Shown one piece after another: positions 41,870-50,279 of a stretch of 64,000 nt of DNA. The notes below the pieces were generated by a model that had not been told where the DNA came from, ran no database searches, and saw nothing but the letters and a program-made list of their open reading frames with translations. Position 1 is the stretch's first letter. Every line of letters starts with the position of its first letter. Location of the stretch: the NCBI RefSeq assembly GCF_963931675.1, contig NZ_OZ007039.1, forward strand, positions 2,827,806-2,891,805, read 5' to 3'. The DNA comes from an uncultured Alistipes sp. (GTDB lineage Bacteria; Bacteroidota; Bacteroidia; Bacteroidales; Rikenellaceae). Made by a program: the position numbers and the translations under genes.

Positions 41870-42956
41870 AGAGAAGAAAATATCGCTGTCCTTCGCAGCT
41901 CTGAACCCGTACATCGAACAGTCGATCATCTCACCCAAGGAGGAGAAGTATCCCGGCCGGGAGTTCATCCAGTGGGGTGACCGTAACGCGTATCCTGACT
42001 ACCTCGAAGACCTTTGCGAGAATGTAGCATCCCTGCAGAGCATCATCGACGGATCGGCCGACTATGTATGCGGCGAGCGGGTCAACGTGTCGAGGGCTCT
42101 GCAAGGGCAGTACATGAACCGGAAGAACCAGACAGCCGACGATCTGGTCAGAGAATTGGCCGTCTCGTTCTTCACCTACGGCGGATTCGCCGTGCAGGTG
42201 ATCCGCAGCCAAAGCGGAGATATTGTCGAACTGTATGCCATGGACATGAAGAATCTGCGATGTGACAAGGATAACGAGGTATTCTACTACTCGGAAACAT
42301 GGAATCGTCGTTTCTCTATGGTCAAGACGATAGTGTATCCGAAGTTCATCCCGGATGCGCGCGGCATACCGTCATCTGTGCTGTTCGTCAAGAACACGGC
42401 ATACCACACCTACCCGCGGCCCAAGTATGCCGCCTGCCTCAAAGCCTGCGAGATCGAGAGAAGCATCGACGAATACCACCTGAACTCCATCAACAACGGA
42501 TTCATGGGATCTGTTCTTGTGAATTTCAATAACGGAACCCCCACAGACGAGGAGCAGGAGGAGATCGAGAAGGGTATCAACGAGAAGTTTGCCGGGAAAA
42601 GCAATGCAGGGCGAATCGTTATCGCCTACAATGACACGAAGGATAACGCCACGACGATCGAGAACATCGACGTGCCCGATTACGGTGACCGCTACGACTC
42701 CCTCGCCAAACGCAGCCGTCAGCAGATCTTCACGGCCTTCCGGGCCAACCCGAATCTGTTCGGCATCCCGACGGAGAACCTGGGATTCTCGCAGGAGGAG
42801 TATGACGCCGCCTTCAGACTCTACAACCGGACGCAAATCATGCCTGTACAGAAGCTCATATGCAGATCCATCGGCAAAATCTTCGGCGACCAGAACTATA
42901 TGAAGATCGAACCTTTTACACTTGCGCAAAATGGCAGAAGTTCTACTGACATCTGA
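41859..42956 (+). CDS. Portal protein
   Basis: A 365-residue protein that forms the dodecameric vertex for DNA entry and tail attachment. It has typical SPP1/HK97-like portal features: IQWGDRNAYPDYLEDL at the N-terminus, SFFTYGGFAVQVIR, then IPSSVLFVKNTAYHTYPRPK and FRANPNLFGIPTENLGFSQE near the C-terminus. The ATG at 41859 (MADEEKKISLS) is chosen because the extension is out of character. It is encoded after the capsid instead of before it. Confidence 0.85.
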   Translation: MADEEKKISLSFAALNPYIEQSIISPKEEKYPGREFIQWGDRNAYPDYLEDLCENVASLQSIIDGSADYVCGERVNVSRALQGQYMNRKNQTADDLVRELAVSFFTYGGFAVQVIRSQSGDIVELYAMDMKNLRCDKDNEVFYYSETWNRRFSMVKTIVYPKFIPDARGIPSSVLFVKNTAYHTYPRPKYAACLKACEIERSIDEYHLNSINNGFMGSVLVNFNNGTPTDEEQEEIEKGINEKFAGKSNAGRIVIAYNDTKDNATTIENIDVPDYGDRYDSLAKRSRQQIFTAFRANPNLFGIPTENLGFSQEEYDAAFRLYNRTQIMPVQKLICRSIGKIFGDQNYMKIEPFTLAQNGRSSTDI

Positions 42957-43476
42957 GGAGTTCGTGAAGAGCATCTCGAACATCAGCGACAACCTCGCCG
43001 GGAAGTATATGCTGCCGGCTATTCGCGAGGCGCAGGAGATCAACCTCCGGGAGATCCTCGGCGATGCCCTCACGGACAAGCTGAAGAAGATCGTGGAATT
43101 AGGTCAGACGAATAACCCCGAGAATGCGATATACAAGGAGTTGATAGAGGTATCGCAGTATTTCCTCGCTTATCAGACGATCTCTGGCCTGCCCTACAAG
43201 GTAGGCTACAAGATCGGTAACATCGGCGTGGCGAAGACTACCGACACCAACGTGCAGGGAAGCACTCTTGCCGAGATCTCGAACATCCAGAACTACTACC
43301 AGAGCAAGGCGGATTTTTATGCGGCAAAAATTCAGCGTTTCGCGCTTGAAAACTACACGCAGCTCCCCGAACTCACGCAGAACGACTGCTACCATATTCG
43401 AAAGAACCTTCACAGCTCCGCAACGTGCAGCATCTGGCTGGGCGGCGCGCGTGGCAAAATATACGGAAAGAAATGA
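42931..43476 (+). CDS. Head-tail connector protein
   Basis: A 181-residue helical protein starting [20 protein letters not shown], with [20 protein letters not shown] and [20 protein letters not shown]. All-alpha connector proteins of the gp6/gp15 type sit directly under the portal and are encoded behind it, as here. It overlaps the portal gene by 26 bases. Confidence 0.68.
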   Translation: MAEVLLTSEEFVKSISNISDNLAGKYMLPAIREAQEINLREILGDALTDKLKKIVELGQTNNPENAIYKELIEVSQYFLAYQTISGLPYKVGYKIGNIGVAKTTDTNVQGSTLAEISNIQNYYQSKADFYAAKIQRFALENYTQLPELTQNDCYHIRKNLHSSATCSIWLGGARGKIYGKK

Positions 43477-44594
43477 CGCTCGAAGAAACAATCCGCACGC
43501 TTGAAGCCGTCGCCCTGCAACAGCAGAGCGTGGCCATGGTCATCGACAACGACATCTTCAAGCTCAACACCATCCCCAATGCCAAATATGCGGTGTTCGC
43601 CTACACGCAGGGCGAGCATCTGACCAGCGTGAGCGGGGATTTGGCAACATATAGGCTCACCCTGTTCTATGTCGACCGCCTGCTGGCCGACAAGAGCAAT
43701 CAGACGCAGATCCAAAGCACGGGGACGCAGGTGCTCCGCAATATCATGACGATGATGTCGGAATTGGACTTCCAGGTCGACAATATGCCGATTCAGCCCT
43801 TCACTCAGCAGTTCGTAGACGAATGCGCCGGAGTGTACTGCGCCGTGTCTATCGGAGCCGCCAATGGCTGCGAATGTATGCCGGGATTTACGGAGGTTCT
43901 CCGCAAGCTGAATGCGGCGACCGATAAGGCCAATGAGGCGGCAGACCGCGCAAATGCCCTTGCCGACAACCCTCCCAAAATCGTGCTCAACGATCAAGGC
44001 TATTTCTGGGCGTTCTACGACGAGGACACGAAGCAGTATGTGGTTTCGGAATATCCGGCTCGTGGCGAGAAGGGTGACACTGGCGACCCTGGCGCGGATG
44101 CCGCAATCACGGGTGCCACGGCATCGGTAGGCACGGGCGTCGGCAATCCTGCGGTCAACGTCACGACGGGAGGGACTCCACAGGCCCGAACGTTCGACTT
44201 CGCGTTCGACGGCCTTACACCGGACATCACGGCGGATGCGCAGGGCGTGATCTACTCCAACGGCAAGCAGGTTACGGACGTCATCAAGGAGGCGGTAGGG
44301 CTGGCCACGACGGCCACGAAGGACGCCAACGACGCCGCAGACCGAGCGAACGAACTGGCGGACAATCCTCCGAAGATCGTGGAGGTCGACGGCGTGAGAT
44401 ATTGGGCCTTCTGGGACGATGATACCCAGAAGTATGTCACGTCGGGGTACCGGGCGGATGGTGTGCCGCTCTATGCCTCGTTCTACGTCGACCCGGAGAC
44501 GATGGACCTCTTCGCGGTCTATCCGGAGGGCTACGGAGACGGGCCTACGTTCTCGCTCAATAACGGCGACCTTTCAGTAACGATTAACGAATAA
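43473..44594 (+). CDS. Tail-completion domain fused to collagen-like/repeat tail fibre
   Basis: A 373-residue protein. The N-terminal 130 residues ([40 protein letters not shown]) look like a stand-alone tail-terminator or neck protein. The rest is fibre-like: [18 protein letters not shown] with [12 protein letters not shown], a collagen-type [13 protein letters not shown], then a second copy [18 protein letters not shown] with [12 protein letters not shown]. The duplication (about residues 150-190 and 285-325) and the fusion are unusual. The start overlaps the preceding stop as ATGA. Confidence 0.65.
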   Translation: MTLEETIRTLEAVALQQQSVAMVIDNDIFKLNTIPNAKYAVFAYTQGEHLTSVSGDLATYRLTLFYVDRLLADKSNQTQIQSTGTQVLRNIMTMMSELDFQVDNMPIQPFTQQFVDECAGVYCAVSIGAANGCECMPGFTEVLRKLNAATDKANEAADRANALADNPPKIVLNDQGYFWAFYDEDTKQYVVSEYPARGEKGDTGDPGADAAITGATASVGTGVGNPAVNVTTGGTPQARTFDFAFDGLTPDITADAQGVIYSNGKQVTDVIKEAVGLATTATKDANDAADRANELADNPPKIVEVDGVRYWAFWDDDTQKYVTSGYRADGVPLYASFYVDPETMDLFAVYPEGYGDGPTFSLNNGDLSVTINE

Positions 44595-44604
44595 AGACAA
44601 AGAT

Positions 44605-45117
44605 ATGGCAACAACGAATCTCGGCCGGGTCGGCCTTGTCAACCAAGGGGTTTACAGCGCCTCGGAAACATACTCGAAAAACGACTTCGTGAGCGACGGT
44701 AACAACTCGCTCTACTTCTCGCTTCAGGACAACAACACGGGGCATGCCTTGAGCGAATCGGCGTGGTGGTTCAAGTTCTTCGACGGGACGGCGGCCAACA
44801 CGGCGGCGGCAGCGCAGGCAGCAACGGATGCCGCAGCGGCGGCGGCTCTTGTCGAGCAGCAGGTGGAGGGCGCGACTCCTTCTCTCGACGTTGCGGAGAA
44901 TACCTTGTATCTCTGCGGAGAACTGACGTCGCTGACGCTAACGAGCATACCGACGTCGACGAAACTCTCCATCATCCGCTTCACGTCGGGCGATACGGCC
45001 ACGCAGTTTGCATACCCCGAAGGCACGAGCATCACGGGCTGGAGCCAGCCGCAGGCAAATACGAACTACAGCCTTTTCATCTGGGAGGGCGCGATAACCA
45101 TGATCTACGATGAATAG
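44605..45117 (+). CDS. Tail fibre protein (170 residues)
   Basis: MATTNLGRVGLVNQGVYSAS, a chitin-binding-like opening (GVYSASETYSKNDFVSDGNN) seen in many fibre and carbohydrate-binding proteins, an Ala-rich coil (ATDAAAAAALVEQQ) and a small beta domain (NYSLFIWEGAITMIYDE). Likely contacts capsule or surface polysaccharide. It overlaps the next fibre gene by 8 bases. Confidence 0.66.
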   Translation: MATTNLGRVGLVNQGVYSASETYSKNDFVSDGNNSLYFSLQDNNTGHALSESAWWFKFFDGTAANTAAAAQAATDAAAAAALVEQQVEGATPSLDVAENTLYLCGELTSLTLTSIPTSTKLSIIRFTSGDTATQFAYPEGTSITGWSQPQANTNYSLFIWEGAITMIYDE

Positions 45118-46207
45118 CTTCTACGAATATTTCGCCGCACAACAGAAGATGGCCGCCTACCGGCAGGCCAAGCGGATGCAGCGCGGGGTGAAGTTGGGGG
45201 AGAACCAAGCACCTTCGATGGCGACGAAGTTTACAACAGCGCCGCTACAAATAGGAACGGGAGATTTCTCGGTGGAGTTCTATGGTAACTCATACGGGTC
45301 CGACGCGAATCTTGGTTATCCTTTTATCTCATACGCTGATGGTATCGCTTTGAATAGAAAATTCAGTGCTATTGCGCGACCAGGGACAAACGGCGTTGCG
45401 CTTCTGCCATTTGGAGAATCTACATTTAGGCCATCCTATGTGGTAGAGGATGCTGACGCTTTATTTCACATGGTCGTAACGAGATCAGGAACTGACGTCG
45501 CTCTGTATATTGATGGTAGTAAAGTGAATGATTTTGCCACGGATTCCATTGTTGATTTTGGTACTATGGATTTCCTGATAGCCAACAGCCAAAATGTAGG
45601 CTTCGTTCGTGTCTGGAACTACGCCCTCTCTGCAGACGACGTTACCGCACATTATAACAACGGCGACCCGATGGGGTATGTCGTGCCGAAGGCGATGCGG
45701 GACTTGTCTCCTATTCAAATAACTGGCGTAAATACATATACATGGACAGGCCCTGAAGATGTAACAGAGTTTCGTGTAACATCTTCCCCTCGATTGCAAT
45801 ACTTACACAAATATCGAGTGAATATAAGTGTGTCCGATTATCAATCAGGTACTCCATATTTATATGCAGGCTCTGTTGTTAACATTCCTGCTTCTAACGG
45901 GACGTATGACGTTGAGTTAGAAGTATCCGATGCTCAGTATATTTACGTTACAATGTACGGTGGGAGCCCTGGTTCTGATCGCCGCCTGACTCTCACCGTC
46001 AACAGCATCACTCCCGTCGGCCTTCTCGCGGAATACTTGCCGCAGAATCTGATGTACGGACGGGACGACAAGACGATCGCAACCTCCTGGCTCGACAGCG
46101 CGAAGCAGCTGCCGCTGTCGGACGAGTATATGGAGCCGCTCTTTCAGTCGATCGGCGGATACGACATGGCGGCCAACGGTGTGCCGGAAATACTCTACCA
46201 CGAATAA
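45110..46207 (+). CDS. LamG/concanavalin-like receptor-binding tail protein
   Basis: A 365-residue protein with a LamG-type jelly roll (about 40-190: FTTAPLQIGTGDFSVEFYGN; LFHMVVTRSGTDVALYIDGS; VGFVRVWNYALSADDVTAHY) followed by a second beta domain. Such domains bind glycans. Two AT-rich stretches (45280-45600 and 45700-45960) contrast with the GC-rich ends, suggesting modular exchange of the binding tip. Likely host-range determinant. Confidence 0.75.
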   Translation: MNSFYEYFAAQQKMAAYRQAKRMQRGVKLGENQAPSMATKFTTAPLQIGTGDFSVEFYGNSYGSDANLGYPFISYADGIALNRKFSAIARPGTNGVALLPFGESTFRPSYVVEDADALFHMVVTRSGTDVALYIDGSKVNDFATDSIVDFGTMDFLIANSQNVGFVRVWNYALSADDVTAHYNNGDPMGYVVPKAMRDLSPIQITGVNTYTWTGPEDVTEFRVTSSPRLQYLHKYRVNISVSDYQSGTPYLYAGSVVNIPASNGTYDVELEVSDAQYIYVTMYGGSPGSDRRLTLTVNSITPVGLLAEYLPQNLMYGRDDKTIATSWLDSAKQLPLSDEYMEPLFQSIGGYDMAANGVPEILYHE

Positions 46208-46222
46208 CCAAAAGCAATCACT

Positions 46223-46633
46223 ATGCAATACGCGAAACTTGAAAACGGATATTTGATCCCGGCCCCCGGCGAGGTACGGCAGGGCGGGATGGTCATCATG
46301 AACCCAGGGCCGGAAATCCTCGGCCCGCTCGGATACAAGCCCGTGGAATATGCGGAGCGTCCGGAGATCACGACCCCGGGCAACGAACTCCGAGAGGCCT
46401 ACACCGACAACGGCGACCGCATCACGGTGACGTGGGTTGAATACACGCCGGAACCGGCGCCGGAACCCTCCTACGAGGAGCAGGTCGTCGCCTTGATCCG
46501 CGAATGCTACTCGTTCGATGATGAGCTGGCAATCCTCCGCCAGCAGAACCGAAAGCCGGAGGAATTTGCAGCCTACGACGACTACTGCGAGGCGTGCAAG
46601 GCGCAGGTAAAACAGAAACTCGGCATGGTATGA
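46223..46633 (+). CDS. Fibre-associated phage protein of unknown function
   Basis: A 136-residue protein starting MQYAKLENGYLIPAPGEVRQ, with a Pro/Glu linker (EYTPEPAPEPSYEEQVVALI) and a helical C-terminus. It resembles tail fibre assembly (Tfa-like/DUF4376) chaperones in size and position. It overlaps the next gene by ATGA. Confidence 0.6.
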   Translation: MQYAKLENGYLIPAPGEVRQGGMVIMNPGPEILGPLGYKPVEYAERPEITTPGNELREAYTDNGDRITVTWVEYTPEPAPEPSYEEQVVALIRECYSFDDELAILRQQNRKPEEFAAYDDYCEACKAQVKQKLGMV

Positions 46634-46902
46634 AACAGCTCCTCGACAAGATCGTCGGCTGGCTGAATAAGATCCCGGCCGACAAGTACAAGCACTTCGC
46701 CGCAGGAACGGCCGTTGCGGCGGTTGTCCTGCTGGCTGTGGCGTTGTTCGTTTCCAAATGGCTGGCGCTGACAGCCTCGGTCGTGGCGGTGATCGCGGCG
46801 GCCGTCGGCAAGGAGAAGGTCGACGCCAAGGCGGATCTCCGCGATATTGTGGCCACCCTCTGCGGAGGCGCTGTCGTGTGGATAACGTATTTAATCGGAT
46901 AA
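46630..46902 (+). CDS. Phage membrane protein, holin candidate
   Basis: A 90-residue protein with DKYKHFAAGTAVAAVVLLAV and two or three transmembrane helices (about 24-42, 44-62, 74-89). The DKxxHFxxG pattern occurs in VanZ-like/DUF2279 membrane proteins. Placed in the lysis region, it is one of three small membrane proteins that could be the holin. Which one is the holin cannot be decided from sequence. Confidence 0.6.
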   Translation: MKQLLDKIVGWLNKIPADKYKHFAAGTAVAAVVLLAVALFVSKWLALTASVVAVIAAAVGKEKVDAKADLRDIVATLCGGAVVWITYLIG

Positions 46903-46906
46903 AGAT

Positions 46907-47515
46907 ATGGAAGTGGATGCCGGACAAATTACGAGCGTAGCGAAAGGAATCAGTGATTTAGGAATGATGGCTGTGACGGCAGGGGTGTTTCTCCTGCTGT
47001 CTATGGGGCTGATGATTTCGTGCTTCGTATGGTTCAAATCGCTAATCAATGGTATCATAAACGACAACAGAGGCGCGATGCAGGAGTTGTTGGATGAAAC
47101 CCGCGCGCAGAATGAGAAGTTGACAGATATATCGGAGGGACTTCGCCCCGAAACCCAGTTGCGAATCAAGAACACTGCTAATGTGTTCTTCGATCTGGCT
47201 GTCGAGAAGGTGTGCCGAATCATTAAGAAGGTTCGGGAGGAGAATCATATTGTCGACCACGAAGCGACAGCGGCAAAGATCAGAACGCTTTTGCACAACA
47301 TCCACGAAGATCGGAATACGCGATTCGAAAGCTATACCTATCGAGGTCGGAAACTGTCCGAATATACGGATATCGCATGGGTTGAGAAGGTCGCCTCTGT
47401 TGTCGAGGATGAGATCTACAATTCGGCCGGGCCAAATAACGGGCGGGCATACACGAATGTGAAGGCCGCCTATGACGATATTAAACTCGATTTCTATAAA
47501 AGACTGAACCGTTAA
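46907..47515 (+). CDS. Membrane protein with coiled coil, lysis region
   Basis: A 202-residue protein with one transmembrane helix (about 22-45, VTAGVFLLLSMGLMISCFVW) and a long helical cytoplasmic part (QELLDETRAQNEKLTDISEG; RIIKKVREENHIVDHEATAA). AT-rich, unlike the adjacent genes. Role unknown; possible holin-associated or structural protein. Confidence 0.58.
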   Translation: MEVDAGQITSVAKGISDLGMMAVTAGVFLLLSMGLMISCFVWFKSLINGIINDNRGAMQELLDETRAQNEKLTDISEGLRPETQLRIKNTANVFFDLAVEKVCRIIKKVREENHIVDHEATAAKIRTLLHNIHEDRNTRFESYTYRGRKLSEYTDIAWVEKVASVVEDEIYNSAGPNNGRAYTNVKAAYDDIKLDFYKRLNR

Positions 47516-47528
47516 ACAAAATAAAGCT

Positions 47529-47717
47529 ATGACAAGGACAACGAAGAAGATTATGATTATCGCGGCCGCCGCGGTGGCGCTGGTTATCGTGTTCAACCTG
47601 TTGCCGAACGGCATCCGCATCGCCTCGACGATCTCTGCAGGCGTCGGATTTGTGGCCGGAATCGTCGCCAAAGTGTGGTATGACCACGAAACACAAAAGA
47701 AGGAGATCGAGGTATGA
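47529..47717 (+). CDS. Small membrane protein, holin candidate
   Basis: A 62-residue protein with two hydrophobic helices (about 8-25 and 33-50) and charged ends, MTRTTKKIMIIAAAAVALVI onwards. It ends overlapping the amidase start by 4 bases, the usual holin-endolysin arrangement, so it is the favoured holin. Confidence 0.65.
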   Translation: MTRTTKKIMIIAAAAVALVIVFNLLPNGIRIASTISAGVGFVAGIVAKVWYDHETQKKEIEV

Positions 47718-48322
47718 AAATACTCCTGGATAACGGACACGGCGAGGATACGCCCGGCAAGTGCTCGCCCGTTTGGCCGGACGGGTCACGCTTGCGCGAG
47801 TATGAATTCGCCCGGGACATCGTGCGCCGGATCTTCGATCGGCTGCACGCCCGGGGTGTCGTGGCGGAGATCATCGTCCCGGAGCTCCGGGATGTGCCGC
47901 TGTACGTGAGGGCCAACCGGGTGAACGATATCTGCGAGGTCGCCGGGAAGTCGAACTGCCTGCTGGTGTCGGTCCATGCCAACGCCGGAGGCGGTACCGG
48001 CTGGGAGGCCCACACCTATCTGGGCGATTCGATGTCGGACCGCTATTCGGCCCTCTTCTACGGGAAGGCCGAGGCGGCGTTCGGCAGGGAGTGGAAGATC
48101 CGGAAGGGAAGCGCCGATCCCGCGGATCCAGACTGGGACAGTGACTTCGCGATCCTGCGCGACACGAAGTGCCCGGCGGTGTTGACCGAGAACTTCTTCA
48201 TGGACACGGAGCGCGACTGCCTGTTCCTGCTCTCGGAGGAGGGCCGCGAGCGGATCGCCGCGATGCACGTCGAGGCGATCATGGCCTGCATCGACTACCA
48301 CCAAACGGCGGCGAGGAAATGA
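47714..48322 (+). CDS. N-acetylmuramoyl-L-alanine amidase (endolysin)
   Basis: Amidase_3 family, 202 residues. Zinc ligands appear as His9 in LLDNGHG, Glu near 29-31 (REYEF) and His in VSVHANAGGG (about 89); the catalytic Glu is in LTENFFMD (about 158). It cleaves the amide between MurNAc and the peptide. It has no signal peptide, so it depends on the holin for release. It overlaps both neighbours by 4 bases. Confidence 0.9.
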   Translation: MKILLDNGHGEDTPGKCSPVWPDGSRLREYEFARDIVRRIFDRLHARGVVAEIIVPELRDVPLYVRANRVNDICEVAGKSNCLLVSVHANAGGGTGWEAHTYLGDSMSDRYSALFYGKAEAAFGREWKIRKGSADPADPDWDSDFAILRDTKCPAVLTENFFMDTERDCLFLLSEEGRERIAAMHVEAIMACIDYHQTAARK

Positions 48323-49026
48323 GTAAATGGATCACTTCAGCGATTGTCCTGTCCGCCACCTTCCTCGGAGGGTGGTGGCTGGGACAGCGCATGGCCCGGC
48401 CGGAGGTCGTCGAGCGGGTGCAGGTCGATACGGTGTTCTACGAACGGCCGAAGCCGATCAGCACGTCGGACATCACGGTGAGCGTCAATGTCCCGAAGCT
48501 GGTATTTGCCCGAAACCCCGTAATGTTGCATGCTGACTCGGGAAATGTTGCCAGTAATGTTGCCAGTAACGTTGCCAGCTTTACTAACCAAGGCACTAAC
48601 CAAGCTACTACCCAAGTTGCTGAAACCGTGACAAATTGTAACGGTTTGGAACCATCAATTAAGAATTACTTAAATATCGACAGCGTGCAGATAACGGTCG
48701 CGGAGCGCACGCTGGAGTACCGGGATTCGACATACTACGCCCGGGTTGTCGGGCCTGTCGTGGGTACGCTGGGTCCCCGTCTCGACTACTTCGAGATTTA
48801 CAACACGACGGTCGAGCGGGTGCAGCTCGTCCGCGAACCTTACGCCTGGGAGTTGGGCCCTGCTCTGGGGACCTGGATAACCTCGGACGGCAGTGGTGTG
48901 TGGGCCGGAGCCTGCGCCAGGCGAACGTTCGGCCGATTCAGCGTGTCGGCCTCGGCGGGATACGACCCCCGCAAAAAAAGCGCCTTCGGCCAGATCGAGG
49001 CCCGCATGGCGCTGTGGAGACGGTAA
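48319..49026 (+). CDS. DUF6808-type membrane-anchored lysis-region protein
   Basis: A 235-residue protein with an N-terminal signal anchor (MSKWITSAIVLSATFLGGWW), then a periplasmic beta-rich part (ERVQVDTVFYERPKPISTSD; GPRLDYFEIYNTTVERVQLV). This is the pattern of the DUF6808 proteins encoded behind endolysins in Bacteroidetes phages, perhaps spanin-like. A 12-bp tandem repeat (48544-48579) encodes NVAS three times in an AT-rich insert. It starts overlapping the amidase stop. Confidence 0.62.
   Translation: MSKWITSAIVLSATFLGGWWLGQRMARPEVVERVQVDTVFYERPKPISTSDITVSVNVPKLVFARNPVMLHADSGNVASNVASNVASFTNQGTNQATTQVAETVTNCNGLEPSIKNYLNIDSVQITVAERTLEYRDSTYYARVVGPVVGTLGPRLDYFEIYNTTVERVQLVREPYAWELGPALGTWITSDGSGVWAGACARRTFGRFSVSASAGYDPRKKSAFGQIEARMALWRR
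48544..48579 (+). repeat. 12-bp tandem repeat in the DUF6808 gene
   Basis: AATGTTGCCAGT at 48544-48555, again at 48556-48567, and AACGTTGCCAGC at 48568-48579. It encodes NVAS three times within a low-complexity Asn/Thr/Gln insert. Confidence 0.85.
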
Positions 49027-49028
49027 TC

Positions 49029-49214
49029 CTATTTCAAGGCGTTGAGTGCGGCCTTTACGAAGTCGGCCATGCTCAATCCTCTTTCTTTTAGAATCGCATT
49101 CAGCGCGGCTCGGGTGTCGATTGGGATCCGAAACGACATGGTGACCGTCTCGACGTCCGACGGCTTTCGTCCGGCACCAAGTCGTGCTCCGCCGCGCTTC
49201 TCATTCTTATTCAT
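49029..49214 (-). CDS. Ribbon-helix-helix (CopG-like) protein
   Basis: A 61-residue protein, MNKNEKRGGARLGAGRKPSD, with the beta strand TVTMSFRIP and two helices RAALNAILKE and MADFVKAALN, the Arc/CopG pattern. Such proteins are antitoxins or operon autorepressors. It is the last gene of a three-gene minus-strand operon next to attR and overlaps the preceding gene by 8 bases. Confidence 0.75.
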   Translation of the reverse strand: MNKNEKRGGARLGAGRKPSDVETVTMSFRIPIDTRAALNAILKERGLSMADFVKAALNALK

Positions 49215-49731
49215 GTTTCGTTATTTTTTGAAGCAGCTCGACCGACTCGCGTGCCGATTTCAGCGCATTGATGAATCGGTCGGATCCGGCTTTCCCGTTC
49301 ATGTCTTCAAGGAGGCCTCGCTGCGATTCGGCAATTCGGATCACGTCGTCGATTGCGGCGATCTGCTCGTCGAACGGAAGTCCCTCGCGCCGGACGGCGG
49401 ACTCCTCGCCATGCAGATAGGCTTTCAACGCCTTCTTCATCAGCGGCCGGAGCCGGTTGATGTGCGCAACAGGTTCATAAAGCATCCTCACGACCTCCAA
49501 GACACATATCACCTCGCCGACAACGGCGAAGATGTACCGGTTATCGATCTCTGATTCAGTGAGCCCTTCCAGACTCTTCTCGAACTCTCCTCGGCGGGAC
49601 TTGGGCAGTTTGTAGACGCGGGCAATGAACCCGACCTCTTTGTCGGGGCAGACCACGAAGTCGTCGGAGAAGCGGGATGCTTCCGACCGACGACTCCGAT
49701 CAATGATGAAAGAAGGGTATTCCCTACTCAT
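49207..49731 (-). CDS. Prophage cargo protein of unknown function
   Basis: A 174-residue helical protein. The start is MSREYPSFIIDRSRRSEASR; a short helical stretch with Arg/Glu pairs and the hydrophobic EVICVLEVVRMLYEPVAHIN are visible. No membrane helix or catalytic motif. Being between a small upstream gene and an RHH protein in one operon makes a toxin-type or defence role conceivable, but this is inference. Confidence 0.58.
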   Translation of the reverse strand: MSREYPSFIIDRSRRSEASRFSDDFVVCPDKEVGFIARVYKLPKSRRGEFEKSLEGLTESEIDNRYIFAVVGEVICVLEVVRMLYEPVAHINRLRPLMKKALKAYLHGEESAVRREGLPFDEQIAAIDDVIRIAESQRGLLEDMNGKAGSDRFINALKSARESVELLQKITKHE

Positions 49732-49743
49732 ATTCTTGCTGAT

Positions 49744-50073
49744 TCATAGATTACGATATTCATCATATTCTTCAGGCGACAGACTCTGTGTGCATTTCAA
49801 TTTGCATCGCAACTCAAAAAAACGTTCGTCTTCAGCCGACATAGGGGGATATGAAATTTGCTGGGGCTCGTTATAGACTTCGTTGAAAAGTCGAATTATC
49901 TCTTCCTTAAAAGCCTCCTCTCCGGCTCTCCGACGTATTCTCTGCGCATTTTTAACCTCCCTCGAGGCCATTATCCGGCAAATAGTCCTACCGTCAAATA
50001 GATGAATGAATACACGTCCGCTTTCTTGAAACTCGTTAATCAATCGGACTTCGTTGATGTTGATGTTTTTCAT
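49744..50073 (-). CDS. Prophage cargo protein of unknown function (109 residues)
   Basis: MKNININEVRLINEFQESGR: an N-terminal beta segment (VFIHLFDGRTICRIM) followed by basic helices (NAQRIRRRAGEEAFKEEIIR) and an acidic end. First gene of the attR-proximal operon. Its promoter box TATATTTG (50121-50128, minus strand) lacks the phage operator, so it is probably expressed in the lysogen. Confidence 0.6.
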   Translation of the reverse strand: MKNININEVRLINEFQESGRVFIHLFDGRTICRIMASREVKNAQRIRRRAGEEAFKEEIIRLFNEVYNEPQQISYPPMSAEDERFFELRCKLKCTQSLSPEEYDEYRNL

Positions 50074-50120
50074 AATTTCCGCTTAAAGCCCGTCGGCTGT
50101 ATTAGTTGTTTTCTGTACTG

Positions 50121-50128
50121 CAAATATA
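50121..50128 (-). promoter_or_regulatory. -7 box of the attR cargo operon
   Basis: TATATTTG on the minus strand, 47 bases before the first ATG of the operon. It is inside the phage end, so it moves with the prophage. Confidence 0.55.
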
Positions 50129-50168
50129 ATACGAATATTTGAATTGTGCAAGCATTTTTCAAAAAAAT

Positions 50169-50185
50169 GTTTCACTGTTTCACTA
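50169..50185 (+). repeat. Right pair of GTTTCACT repeats (candidate integrase arm sites)
   Basis: GTTTCACT at 50169-50176 and GTTTCACTA at 50177-50185, abutting each other, about 95-110 bp inside attR. They match the two copies near attL. Confidence 0.6.
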
Positions 50186-50279
50186 AAAAGTGAGAATTTA
50201 ATCCGTCTATTTGTTAACCATAATGCCGTAAATGTAGATCCTGCACGCAAACTGCCCTATATGGTAGTGCGAAATAAGA

